Shown here in pieces: positions 26,545 through 34,657 of a stretch of 64,000 nt of DNA. Positions within the stretch are counted from its first letter, which is position 1, and each line of letters starts with the position of its first letter. The notes beneath the pieces are model-generated. The model saw only the letters and a list, made by a program, of their open reading frames with translations, searched no databases and was not told the origin of the DNA. The stretch is from Chloroflexota bacterium (GTDB lineage Bacteria; Chloroflexota; Anaerolineae; Anaerolineales; Villigracilaceae), in assembly GCA_026390015.1 (NCBI GenBank), contig JAPLGS010000107.1, positions 62,001-126,000 on the forward strand, written 5' to 3'. The translations under genes were made by a program, and so were the position numbers.

Positions 26545-27789
26545 ATGAATTCATTTTCGTTGGTATTGGTTATCGTTTTATTTATTGTTGCCGCGTGGTT
26601 TGCCTGGCGATATTATGATTTAAAACGGCGCATGAATACTTATGCCCAACTTATTCGCAGCCAGGATAACTTTCCCACCGATGCAAAAGGATTTGAAAAT
26701 CTATCCAATGCCATCGCCTCATTACATTCAACCTTCGATCTTCAACTATCTACTTTAGACTCTGATAATGCCCGCCTTTCCACCGTGCTTGAACAACTCA
26801 CCGACGGCGTGATCATCGCAGACTCGAATGGACTGATCCAATTTGCGAACCCCGCCGCGCAAAAACTTTTTGAAACATCAAATGCGATCGGGCACAGTGT
26901 CACCGAAATTGTGCGCAACCACCAGCTCGTGGATGCGTGGCGGCGCTGTCAGCAAACGAATGAAATGCAAAGCGAGTCAATTGAATTGCCTGCGCGCCGT
27001 TTATTTTTGCAGATCATCGCCATCCCCGATACCCACGCGAGCGGAAGCCTGCTGCTGGTGCAGGATCTGACCCGCGTACGCAGACTCGAAACCGTGCGAC
27101 GGGATTTCATCTCAAATGTTTCGCATGAACTGCGGACTCCGCTTGCTTCGCTCAAAGCGCTAACCGAAACGCTGCAAGACGGCGCTCTCTCGGACCCGGA
27201 GGCTGGTCCGCGTTTCTTAGGCAGGATCAGCACCGAAGTAGACGCGCTGACGCAGATGGCGCAGGAATTGCTCGACCTCTCGCGCATCGAATCAGGTCAA
27301 GTGGAATTGATCCTCGCGCCGCTGACACCGCAGAGTTTGATCCACTCTGCGGCTGACCGCATGAAAATGCAAGCCGAACGCGCAGGATTAAAATTATCAA
27401 TTAAGTGTGAGGATGACATGCCGAACATCCGCGCGGATAAATCACGGCTGGAGCAGGTGCTGGTCAATTTGATCCACAACGCGGTCAAGTTTACAAAGCC
27501 CGGGGGAGAGATTTCCATCGAAACAAGCACAGCTCCCTTTGGGGAATCAACTAACGGCGGAGTCAGATTCGCTGTGCGGGATTCGGGAGTCGGAATCCCA
27601 GCGGAGAGTCTGTCGCGTATCTTTGAAAGATTCTACAGAGTCGACAAATCCCGCACAGGTTCAGGCACGGGACTTGGGCTTTCAATTTCAAAACACATCA
27701 TCGAAGCGCACAGTGGGAAAATTTGGGCGGAGAGCGATGAAGGGCATGGAAGTGTTTTCTATTTTGTAATTCCCCTCGTAAAAAATTAA
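26545..27789 (+). CDS. phoR: PhoR-type sensor histidine kinase
   Basis: 414 residues. One N-terminal TM helix (about 5-22), a linker, a PAS domain (about 76-175) and a HisKA domain with phospho-His194 (FISNVSHELRTPLASLKA) lead to a HATPase with VLVNLIHNAVKFTKPGG, VRDSGVGIPAESL and GTGLGLSISKHIIEAH. The short membrane part without a large outer sensor fits PhoR, which senses phosphate through the Pst system and PhoU. Its end overlaps ppk1 tail to tail by 4 bp. Confidence 0.92.
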   Translation: MNSFSLVLVIVLFIVAAWFAWRYYDLKRRMNTYAQLIRSQDNFPTDAKGFENLSNAIASLHSTFDLQLSTLDSDNARLSTVLEQLTDGVIIADSNGLIQFANPAAQKLFETSNAIGHSVTEIVRNHQLVDAWRRCQQTNEMQSESIELPARRLFLQIIAIPDTHASGSLLLVQDLTRVRRLETVRRDFISNVSHELRTPLASLKALTETLQDGALSDPEAGPRFLGRISTEVDALTQMAQELLDLSRIESGQVELILAPLTPQSLIHSAADRMKMQAERAGLKLSIKCEDDMPNIRADKSRLEQVLVNLIHNAVKFTKPGGEISIETSTAPFGESTNGGVRFAVRDSGVGIPAESLSRIFERFYRVDKSRTGSGTGLGLSISKHIIEAHSGKIWAESDEGHGSVFYFVIPLVKN

Positions 27790-29900
27790 CTCATAAATTT
27801 TTCCTGCACATCAACAATATCTTTGCCAGCTTCAGGCGCGAGACGGATGTACGTTCCGTCGGATTGAAGAATGCGGGCGCGGGTATTGTCTTTCAAATAA
27901 GTATCCAAAACGTGATGGCGTAAATATTTTATGTGATCCTTGCTTTCGATCGGGAAGACAACTTCAACGCGATGATTGAGATTACGCGTCATCAGGTCTG
28001 CGCTGCCGAGATATATATTTTCCTTTCCATCGTTGTGGAAATAAAATAAACGGCTGTGTTCAAGATAACGTCCGACAATGCTGATGACGCGAACATTTTC
28101 ACTGACACCTTTTATGCCGGGGCGCAGACAACACATGCCGCGCACCAGAAGTTCCACCTGCACGCCCACCTGTGATGCCTGATACAAAAGCTGAATCATG
28201 TGCGGGTCAACCAGCGAATTAAGTTTAAAGATTAGTTGGGCTTTGCGTCCCTGCTGTGCATGTTCAATTTCACGCAGGATCATTTTCTCGAGTTTCTTTC
28301 GCAGGCTAACAGGAGCAACTAATAGTTTGCGATATTCCTGTTTTGTAGAATATCCTGTTAAATAATTAAAGAGATCGGTCGCATCCGCGCCAATGTTTTC
28401 ATCACAGGTAAAAATTCCGATGTCTTCATAAATACGGGAAGTGTTCGCATTGTAATTCCCTGTGGCAAGATGCAAATAACGGCGAATGCCCTCACCCTCC
28501 TGACGAACAACCATGGTGACTTTGCAATGGGTCTTCAAACCAACGAGACCATAGACCACATGCACCCCCACTTCTTCCAACGCGCGCGCCCAACTGATAT
28601 TTGATTCTTCATCGAAGCGCGCCTTGAGTTCAACCAGCACGGCAACTTCCTTGCCGCGCTCGGCGGCTTCGAGGAGCGCTTCGACTACAGGCGCATTCGA
28701 GCCAACGCGATAAAGAGTTTGTTTGATCGCCAGCACCTGCGGATCACGCGCGGCGGCGTTGATGAAATCAACAACAGGGTTAAACGAATCATATGGATGA
28801 TGGATCAGGATATTTTCATTCTTGATGGCTTCAAATATTTCGCCTGCGGTTGCGGCATTGCGGAACGCAGCGGGAATCCGCGGCTTATAAACCGCATCTT
28901 TCAGATCGTGCCGTTCCACATTGCTGTATAACTGCCACAATCCACTTAGGCCAAACGGACTTTCCAAAGCGTAAACATCATGACGGGTTACTTCAAGATT
29001 ATCCACCAGCAGTTCGCGGATATTCTCAGGCATGGATTCATAGACAGCCACCTGCACCACCGAGCCGAATTTGCGTTTGCGGATATTCTGCTGCATGGTT
29101 TCCAACAGATCATCTGCTTCGAGTTCCTGAATTTCGATGTCGGCGTCGCGCACAATGCGGAAGGGATGCGCGGCAGTCACTTCCATGCCGGGGAAGAGAT
29201 CATCAAGATTGGCGGCGATAACCTGTTCAAGCCAGACAAAATAATGCTGATGCGGAATTGTCCCATCTTTGCGGACACTGCCCGAAGAACGCTTGATCGG
29301 CAGAAGGCGCGGCAAAGTATCTGGCACTTTCAAACGCGCAAATTTTTCATTGCCCTTTTTGTCGCGGATCACGATGGCCAGGTTCAAACTTAAATTAGAA
29401 ATGTGCGGAAACGGATGGCCCGGGTCAAGTGCGAGCGGCGTTAGCACGGGGTAAATCACGTCCTTGAAATACGCATCTGCGCGGACTTTTTGTGTTGCGC
29501 TTAATTTTTGATACTCAATAATATGAATACCCGATTTATCCAGCTTGGGCAAAAGTTTTCGTTGATAACAGCGCTGTGCCTCTATCATTAATTCCAGGGC
29601 CAACTTGCGAATTGCCGCCAATTGATCCGGCGGAGTCAACCCGTCAGGAGAAACTTCCATGATCCGCGCTTCCACCTGTTTACGGATGCCTGAGACTCGC
29701 ACCATAAAGAACTCGTCCATGTTCGAGCCGAAGATGGCCAGGAATTTTGCGCGTTCAAGCAAAGGCTTGGATTCGTCCCAGGCTTCTTCGAGCACGCGGC
29801 GCTGAAATTCGAGCAGACTCAGCTCACGGTTTATATAAAGAGCGGGAGAGGTTAGGTCAACGGGAACGTTATCGGGTGGATTTATTTTTTGATCAGCCAT
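27786..29900 (-). CDS. ppk1: Polyphosphate kinase 1
   Basis: 704 residues, normal family length. The N-terminal domain has the family start LYINRELSLLEFQRRVLEEA. The catalytic core includes KARFDEESNISWARALEEVG and two His, His458 (GLKTHCKV, probable phospho-His) and His477 (YLHLATGNYN). It makes polyphosphate from ATP reversibly. It starts 21 bp after sixA, so the two form a minus-strand unit set against the Pho regulators. Phosphate storage thus sits with phosphate uptake. Confidence 0.97.
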   Translation of the reverse strand: MADQKINPPDNVPVDLTSPALYINRELSLLEFQRRVLEEAWDESKPLLERAKFLAIFGSNMDEFFMVRVSGIRKQVEARIMEVSPDGLTPPDQLAAIRKLALELMIEAQRCYQRKLLPKLDKSGIHIIEYQKLSATQKVRADAYFKDVIYPVLTPLALDPGHPFPHISNLSLNLAIVIRDKKGNEKFARLKVPDTLPRLLPIKRSSGSVRKDGTIPHQHYFVWLEQVIAANLDDLFPGMEVTAAHPFRIVRDADIEIQELEADDLLETMQQNIRKRKFGSVVQVAVYESMPENIRELLVDNLEVTRHDVYALESPFGLSGLWQLYSNVERHDLKDAVYKPRIPAAFRNAATAGEIFEAIKNENILIHHPYDSFNPVVDFINAAARDPQVLAIKQTLYRVGSNAPVVEALLEAAERGKEVAVLVELKARFDEESNISWARALEEVGVHVVYGLVGLKTHCKVTMVVRQEGEGIRRYLHLATGNYNANTSRIYEDIGIFTCDENIGADATDLFNYLTGYSTKQEYRKLLVAPVSLRKKLEKMILREIEHAQQGRKAQLIFKLNSLVDPHMIQLLYQASQVGVQVELLVRGMCCLRPGIKGVSENVRVISIVGRYLEHSRLFYFHNDGKENIYLGSADLMTRNLNHRVEVVFPIESKDHIKYLRHHVLDTYLKDNTRARILQSDGTYIRLAPEAGKDIVDVQEKFMS

Positions 29901-29921
29901 ATATTTTTCTTTCTTCGATCT

Positions 29922-30428
29922 TTATTTTTCGCCGATCTCAACCAGAATAGCGGGCGTAAGCAACCATTCTAACGTAGCTTTGCGGGAATGGTGAAGATCA
30001 TCGGCGGAGAGTCGGCACACGCCGCCTTTTTTGAGGGTCATATCCACACTTGCATTTTCAGCCGCCAACAAACTGACCAGGGCGGTTAGTTGAGGTTCAT
30101 GCCCAACCAATGCAATACTGTTTGCGTTGTATTTTTCATTCATCTCAGCGATCAACAAATCAGGATCACCCATCGGGACAAGATTGTCGCTGAAAGCGAT
30201 ATCAGCTTTGACCTTGAAAATATCCGCGAGAATTTCAGCGGTCTCTTTCGCGCGAATGTACGGGCTGGACAGGATCAAGTCAAAGTCTGCGCCGAGAGTT
30301 CGTAATCCTTTCGCGATCTGACGCATTTTCTTTTTACCTTTGTCTGTGAGCGGACGCTCGCTATCCTGTTCATATTTGGGCGTGCCTTCGTCTACAGCAA
30401 TGGAATGGCGAATGATGTACAAGTTCAC
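29922..30428 (-). CDS. sixA: SixA-like phosphohistidine phosphatase
   Basis: 168 residues of the histidine-phosphatase superfamily. RHSIA contains the catalytic His8, SSPYIRAKETAEIL matches the second motif and VGHEPQLTALVSLL contains the second His. Small size and HSxA fit the SixA subgroup, which removes phosphate from phospho-His domains. Linked here to ppk1 rather than to a phosphorelay. In many bacteria SixA/CHAD-type genes accompany polyphosphate genes (family knowledge). Confidence 0.88.
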   Translation of the reverse strand: MNLYIIRHSIAVDEGTPKYEQDSERPLTDKGKKKMRQIAKGLRTLGADFDLILSSPYIRAKETAEILADIFKVKADIAFSDNLVPMGDPDLLIAEMNEKYNANSIALVGHEPQLTALVSLLAAENASVDMTLKKGGVCRLSADDLHHSRKATLEWLLTPAILVEIGEK

Positions 30429-30508
30429 GGTTTACTCTCCTGGCTATGACTGAAAATATTTTATCAATAATATCATCCTCAGGAGCCCTGTGAAGGGAGA
30501 AAAAAACG

Positions 30509-30562
30509 TTAACAAGTTGTTAAGTGTTTCTTAGGTCATTCTTCAAAAGATTGATGTATGAT
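30509..30562 (+). promoter_or_regulatory. Pho-box-like array and -10 before a 35-residue ORF
   Basis: TTAACA (30509), TTAAGT (30520) and TTAGGT (30531) have exact 11-bp period, and TATGAT at 30557-30562 fits a -10. The site lies between the divergent sixA and the small ORF, so it might act on both. Confidence 0.6.
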
Positions 30563-30585
30563 AGGCACATAGAAACGGAGCGTAT

Positions 30586-30693
30586 ATGGAAACAATTCTA
30601 CCCTCAGTTATTTTCCTGTCCATGATCATCGTCTTCAGCCTGGACGCGACTCGCAAACGCCGCGAATTCCTGAAGAACCAAAAACCCACCTAA
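30586..30693 (+). CDS. Small membrane peptide, 35 residues
   Basis: The frame METILPSVIFLSMIIVFSLD continues with TRKRREFLKNQKPT and stops at TAA. It has one hydrophobic helix (about residues 4-19) then a basic tail, as in small single-span membrane proteins. A GGAG box lies 6 bp upstream of the ATG. The Pho-box promoter lies before it and a strong terminator 30 bp after it. This complete transcription unit around a short frame makes it likely to be expressed when phosphate is low. Function unknown. Confidence 0.6.
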   Translation: METILPSVIFLSMIIVFSLDATRKRREFLKNQKPT

Positions 30694-30722
30694 TTGTATT
30701 TCTTCTCCTCACCTCCTTGAGG

Positions 30723-30754
30723 AAACCACCCGCTTTGGCGGGTGGTTTTTGTTA
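30723..30754 (+). terminator. Terminator of the small membrane peptide gene
   Basis: An 11-bp stem (30723-30733 with 30738-30748) with loop TTTG is followed by TTGTTAAT. Confidence 0.85.
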
Positions 30755-30773
30755 ATATAACCCATACAATTTC

Positions 30774-30801
30774 TTAAACCAATATTCACAGGTTCTTAAT
30801 A
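30774..30801 (+). promoter_or_regulatory. Pho-box-like array upstream of the PHP gene
   Basis: TTAAAC (30774), TTCACA (30785) and TTAATA (30796) repeat at 11 bp. The hexamers are more degenerate than at the other sites and the -10 is unclear (TTGTAT at 30816 is possible). Confidence 0.4.
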
Positions 30802-30839
30802 GCCAGTGGGTAAACTTGTATTTGAAACAAGGAGAAAAC

Positions 30840-31550
30840 ATGGGACTCGCAGATTTGCATTTACACACAATTTATAGTTACGACGGTACCGCATCGCTCG
30901 CTGCCGTTTTATCCCGCGCAAAACAACTGGGGCTGGATGTGATCGCCATTACTGATCATGATGAAATTGCGGGAGCGCTCAAGGCGATGGAACTCGCCTC
31001 AGCCTACGGCGTGGAATTGATCCCCGGAATCGAAATCACCACCGCTGACGGCGACCTGCTGGCATATTTCATCACAGAAAAAGTGGAAGCTGGCCTATCA
31101 CTGGTCGAAACCGTTTTACGGGTGCGTGAACTCGGCGGCGTTTGCGTTGCGCCTCATCCAATGGCGGGCGGCATGGGAATGAAGAGCTTGAAGGCACGCA
31201 CCATTTTAAAAGCCTTGCGCAATCCTCAAGTTGCTGAAACCTTAATTGGAATTGAAGTTTATAACGCCACCGCCTTGGACAGGATCAGCAATCATTACGC
31301 CCGCATCCTCGCAAGCCGCCTCGAAATTGCCCATGTTGGCAACAGTGACGCGCATGTCGTGGATGCGATTGGTCTCGGCTCAACGGAATTCGAAGGCAAC
31401 AGCGCCGCGGATTTGTTGACCGCGTTGAAGAACAAAACCACCAAGGTCCGCAAGCAAAAGGAATGGAGCGCATTCAGGATTTTGGGAAGTTGGGGAATCC
31501 GTTATATGGGAAGTGCGTTTATCCGCATGACCGGTTTGGCGCGCGCATAA
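30840..31550 (+). CDS. PHP-domain metal-dependent phosphoesterase
   Basis: 236 residues from the ATG at 30840, which has AAGGAGA 4-5 bp upstream. Motifs: DLHLHT (His7, His9), ITDHDE (Asp39, His40), PGIEITT, VAPHPMAGGMG and GNSDAHVVDAIG, the metal ligands of the PHP fold. Stand-alone PHP proteins of this size act on nucleoside bisphosphates, short oligonucleotides or similar phosphomonoesters. Position in the Pho island and an upstream Pho-like box suggest phosphate scavenging from nucleotides (inference). SurE follows 29 bp later. Confidence 0.87.
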   Translation: MGLADLHLHTIYSYDGTASLAAVLSRAKQLGLDVIAITDHDEIAGALKAMELASAYGVELIPGIEITTADGDLLAYFITEKVEAGLSLVETVLRVRELGGVCVAPHPMAGGMGMKSLKARTILKALRNPQVAETLIGIEVYNATALDRISNHYARILASRLEIAHVGNSDAHVVDAIGLGSTEFEGNSAADLLTALKNKTTKVRKQKEWSAFRILGSWGIRYMGSAFIRMTGLARA

Positions 31551-31579
31551 GTAAAGTTAAAAAAGGAAAAAATTAGACA

Positions 31580-32404
31580 ATGAAAAATATTTTAGTAACC
31601 AATGATGACGGCATACTTGCGCCCGGGCTTTTGGCTCTGGCAAATGAAATGCGTACTCTTGGCAAAGTAACCATCCTCGCACCTGACCGAAACTGGTCTG
31701 GCAGCGGACATGTAAAAACATTAGACCGCGCTTTGCGTCTGAGAGAGTTTCATCTTGAAGATGGAACTCAGGCGCTGGCAAGCGATGGCGCGCCATCCGA
31801 TTGCGTCGCACTGGCAATGCTCGGCTATTTCAAAGAGAAATTTGATCTGGTCGTTTCTGGCATCAACGTTGGCGCAAACCTCGGGCATGATGTCACTTAT
31901 TCGGGAACAGTCACCGCCGCAATGGAGGCCGTGATCGCAGGCATACCAGGCATTGCAATTTCGCTCGAAATGCCCGAAGGACATGTCGGCGCAATTGATT
32001 TTCAACCTGCCGCATACGCCGCAGGGATCGCAGTCCGAAACGTGATCACACATGGATTGCCCGAAGATACATTATTGAACGTCAACGTGCCTTTTCTCAA
32101 AGCGGAAGATATTCACGGTTTTCGGATCACACGTCAGGGACTGCGCGTATATCACAGCCGCCTCGACGAACGCATTGATCCACGCGGACGCCCCTACTAC
32201 TGGATCGGTGGCGACGCGCCGACGGGCGTCTCAGAATCAGGGACAGATGTCGGGGCGCTGGCTGCGGGGTTTGTCTCGGTCACGCCTTTGCAATTGGATC
32301 TGACTGCCTATCGCGCCATTTCCGACTTGAACACATGGAACTGGCATTCCCAACCTTATGAATTATCGTTGCTTACACCTTCTGTTGCAGCGGCAGAAAA
32401 GTAA
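31580..32404 (+). CDS. surE: 5'/3'-nucleotidase SurE
   Basis: 274 residues. The N-terminal NILVTNDDG has the metal-binding Asp9-Asp10, LAPDRNWSGSGH follows, and SGINVGANLGHDVTYSGTV is the SurE signature. SurE removes phosphate from nucleoside monophosphates. AAGGAA precedes the ATG. Together with the PHP gene it would release phosphate from nucleotides under Pho control. A strong terminator closes the unit. Confidence 0.95.
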   Translation: MKNILVTNDDGILAPGLLALANEMRTLGKVTILAPDRNWSGSGHVKTLDRALRLREFHLEDGTQALASDGAPSDCVALAMLGYFKEKFDLVVSGINVGANLGHDVTYSGTVTAAMEAVIAGIPGIAISLEMPEGHVGAIDFQPAAYAAGIAVRNVITHGLPEDTLLNVNVPFLKAEDIHGFRITRQGLRVYHSRLDERIDPRGRPYYWIGGDAPTGVSESGTDVGALAAGFVSVTPLQLDLTAYRAISDLNTWNWHSQPYELSLLTPSVAAAEK

Positions 32405-32444
32405 GCCGCGTTTATTCGCCTCCTCCTTAATGGTCTTCCTTGCG

Positions 32445-32483
32445 AAAATACTGCCCGTCAGAAATGACGGGCAGTATTTTTTC
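32445..32483 (+). terminator. Terminator after surE
   Basis: A perfect 16-bp stem (32445-32460 with 32465-32480), loop GAAA and T-run. It abuts the Pho box of pstS with no gap. Confidence 0.9.
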
Positions 32484-32537
32484 TTAACAAGATGTTAACT
32501 TATTCTTCCATTGTCCTTAAGAGGGGTTAGGTATCAT
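32484..32537 (+). promoter_or_regulatory. Pho-box-like array and -10 of pstS
   Basis: TTAACA (32484), TTAACT (32495), TTCCAT (32506) and TTAAGA (32517) form four steps of 11 bp. TATCAT (32532-32537) is a likely -10, 26 bp from the start of the third hexamer. The same offset from a hexamer to the -10 is seen at the 30.5-kb promoter. Confidence 0.65.
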
Positions 32538-32571
32538 CTCATCGTTGTATAAAAACCATAGGAGAAAAGAA

Positions 32572-33642
32572 ATGTTAAAAACTGTTCGTTCATTATTATT
32601 TGTTGTAGTGGCCATGAGCCTCTTGCTCGCCGCATGTGGCAGCCAAGCCACCCAAGCCCCGGTTGTGGTGGAATCCACCGCCACCCAAATCCCTGTCGTC
32701 GTTGAACCCACTGTCGCCCCGACCCAGGACCCAATAGCGATGTTTGCCCCTGGCGCTGTCACTGGTGACATCATCACGGCTGGTTCCTCGACCGTGTTCC
32801 CACTTTCAGAACGCATGGCTGAACTCTTCCAACAGGAAGGCTACACCGGCAACCTGACCGTTGATAGCATTGGTTCCGGTGCTGGTTTCGAACGCTTCTG
32901 CAAGACCGGTGAAACCGATGTGGCGAATGCATCCCGCAAGATCAAGGATGCTGAAGCAGAAAATTGCAAAGCCCTCGCCACTCCCCGCACCCCGATCGCT
33001 TTCCGCGTAGGTACCGATGCATTGACCGTGGTCGTTAGCGCTGAAAATGATTTCGTCACTTCACTTACGCTTGAACAACTTGGCAAGATCTTCACTGCCC
33101 AGTACACCAAATGGAATGAAGTCGATCCTTCCTACCCTGCCGAAGCCATTTTAGTCTACGGCCCAGGCGCTGACAGCGGCACATTCGATTACTTCAACGA
33201 AAAAGCTGTTGCTCCTCTTTATTTCAACAAAGATGGCAAACCTGATACCGCTGCTGGTAAAGCCGCCCTGCTCGGCGCTGCTGGCGCTCAGTTCTCGGAA
33301 GACGACAACGTGCTCGTTCAAGGCGTGGAAGGCTCCAAGTTCGCCATTGGTTATTTTGGATTTGCTTACTTCAATGAAAACAAAGGCAAGCTGAAGGCTG
33401 TCGCTGTTGAAGGCGTTGAACCTTCCCAGGCTACCGTTGATGATGGTACTTACCCTATCTCCCGCCCGCTCTTCATCTACTCTGATGCAAATATTCTGAA
33501 AGAGAAACCTCAAGTAGCCGCGTTCATCTACTTCTACCTGAACAACGTCAATAATGAAATCAGCGATGTGGGTTACTTCCCCGCTCCCGCCGCTGATCTT
33601 CAGGCTTCGATCGATGCCTGGATGTCCGCCACAGGCCAGTAA
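32572..33642 (+). CDS. pstS: Phosphate ABC transporter substrate-binding lipoprotein PstS
   Basis: 356 residues from the ATG at 32572 behind GGAGAAA. Lipobox LLAAC, then a Thr/Pro/Val-rich linker and a PstS fold with ITAGSSTVFPLSERM (phosphate loop), DSIGSGAGFERFCKTGETD and VANASRKIKD. It binds phosphate outside the membrane and delivers it to PstCA. First gene of the main pst cluster. Confidence 0.95.
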   Translation: MLKTVRSLLFVVVAMSLLLAACGSQATQAPVVVESTATQIPVVVEPTVAPTQDPIAMFAPGAVTGDIITAGSSTVFPLSERMAELFQQEGYTGNLTVDSIGSGAGFERFCKTGETDVANASRKIKDAEAENCKALATPRTPIAFRVGTDALTVVVSAENDFVTSLTLEQLGKIFTAQYTKWNEVDPSYPAEAILVYGPGADSGTFDYFNEKAVAPLYFNKDGKPDTAAGKAALLGAAGAQFSEDDNVLVQGVEGSKFAIGYFGFAYFNENKGKLKAVAVEGVEPSQATVDDGTYPISRPLFIYSDANILKEKPQVAAFIYFYLNNVNNEISDVGYFPAPAADLQASIDAWMSATGQ

Positions 33643-33660
33643 GAAATAAACTAAATAATC

Positions 33661-33691
33661 ATGGGCTGGTTTCTAAAAGAGGCCAGCCCAT
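33661..33691 (+). promoter_or_regulatory. Intercistronic hairpin between pstS and pstC
   Basis: Stem ATGGGCTGG / CCAGCCCAT (9 bp) with a 13-nt loop and no T-run. It is placed as in other pst operons, where it raises the ratio of binding protein to permease by stopping part of the transcripts or by protecting the pstS end. Confidence 0.6.
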
Positions 33692-33699
33692 TCATGCTG

Positions 33700-33705
33700 T
33701 ATAAG
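33700..33705 (+). promoter_or_regulatory. Possible internal -10 for pstC
   Basis: TATAAG ends 8 nt before the ATG at 33713, the same geometry as the other putative leaderless promoters here, and no Shine-Dalgarno precedes that ATG. Confidence 0.35.
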
Positions 33706-33712
33706 TAAGCCT

Positions 33713-34657
33713 ATGAAACAAGAAAACACAATTATGGAAAATCAACTTTTCCGCCCGCTCGATCTAAAAAAGAAAATACGTCCTGGCGAAAGTGTCATTC
33801 AAGCCCTGCTGTTCATTGCAGGGTTTTTATCCATTTTCATCACGCTGGCCATCGTCTACGAATTGGGCAAGGAAGCCTGGCTGTTCTTTGGAAATCCTGA
33901 TGTAACCTTTGCGAAGTTTTTTGGCACAACAGAATGGTCCCCAGGGATTGGAAAGTATGGGATCTGGCCTTTGGTGACTTCGACTCTTATCACAAGCACC
34001 ATCGCGATATTTGTCTCACTGCCGCTTGGGCTGGCAGTTGCCCTGTTTCTAAGTGAATATGCCTCCCCGAAAGCACGGTCAGCGTTAAAACCCATCCTCG
34101 AGATTCTGGCTGGAATCCCAACCGTTGTCTACGGATATTTTGCCCTGCTCTTTATGACTCCGCTTCTGCAAAGTATATTTGGCAAGCAGACGGTTGAAGT
34201 GTACAACATGGCATCCGCTGGCCTTGTGATGGGAATCATGATCCTGCCGCTGATCTCATCAATGAGTGAAGATGCATTGAGCGCAGTTCCGCGCGCGCTG
34301 CGCGAAGGCGCGTATGCCATGGGTGCCACGAAGTTCGAGACCAGCATACAAGTCGTGCTGCCTGCCGCATTATCCGGCATCGGGGCGGCATTGATTATCG
34401 GTATTTCCCGCGCTGTAGGCGAGACCATGATCGTTGCGATCGCCGCAGGTTCAGGTCCCAACTTCACATTCAATCCATTCAAGGCCGCTGAAACCATGAC
34501 AGGTCACATCGCCCGTATCAGCGGCGGTGACTTGAGCTATAACTCGATCGATTACACCAGTCTGTTCGCGATCGCGTTGATGCTGTTTTTAGTTACGTTG
34601 ATCTTGAATCTCATCAGCCAGGGAATTATTAACAAGTTCCGCCAGAGGTATGAATGA
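33713..34657 (+). CDS. pstC: Phosphate ABC transporter permease PstC
   Basis: 314 residues with six TM helices. The permease loop is MSEDALSAVPRALREGAYAMGATKFET, here cited as EDALSAVPRALREGAYAMGA. GISRAVGETMIVAIAAG and ILAGIPTVVYGYFAL are typical of PstC. An in-frame ATG at 33734 is an alternative start. The end overlaps pstA by 4 bp. Confidence 0.95.
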   Translation: MKQENTIMENQLFRPLDLKKKIRPGESVIQALLFIAGFLSIFITLAIVYELGKEAWLFFGNPDVTFAKFFGTTEWSPGIGKYGIWPLVTSTLITSTIAIFVSLPLGLAVALFLSEYASPKARSALKPILEILAGIPTVVYGYFALLFMTPLLQSIFGKQTVEVYNMASAGLVMGIMILPLISSMSEDALSAVPRALREGAYAMGATKFETSIQVVLPAALSGIGAALIIGISRAVGETMIVAIAAGSGPNFTFNPFKAAETMTGHIARISGGDLSYNSIDYTSLFAIALMLFLVTLILNLISQGIINKFRQRYE

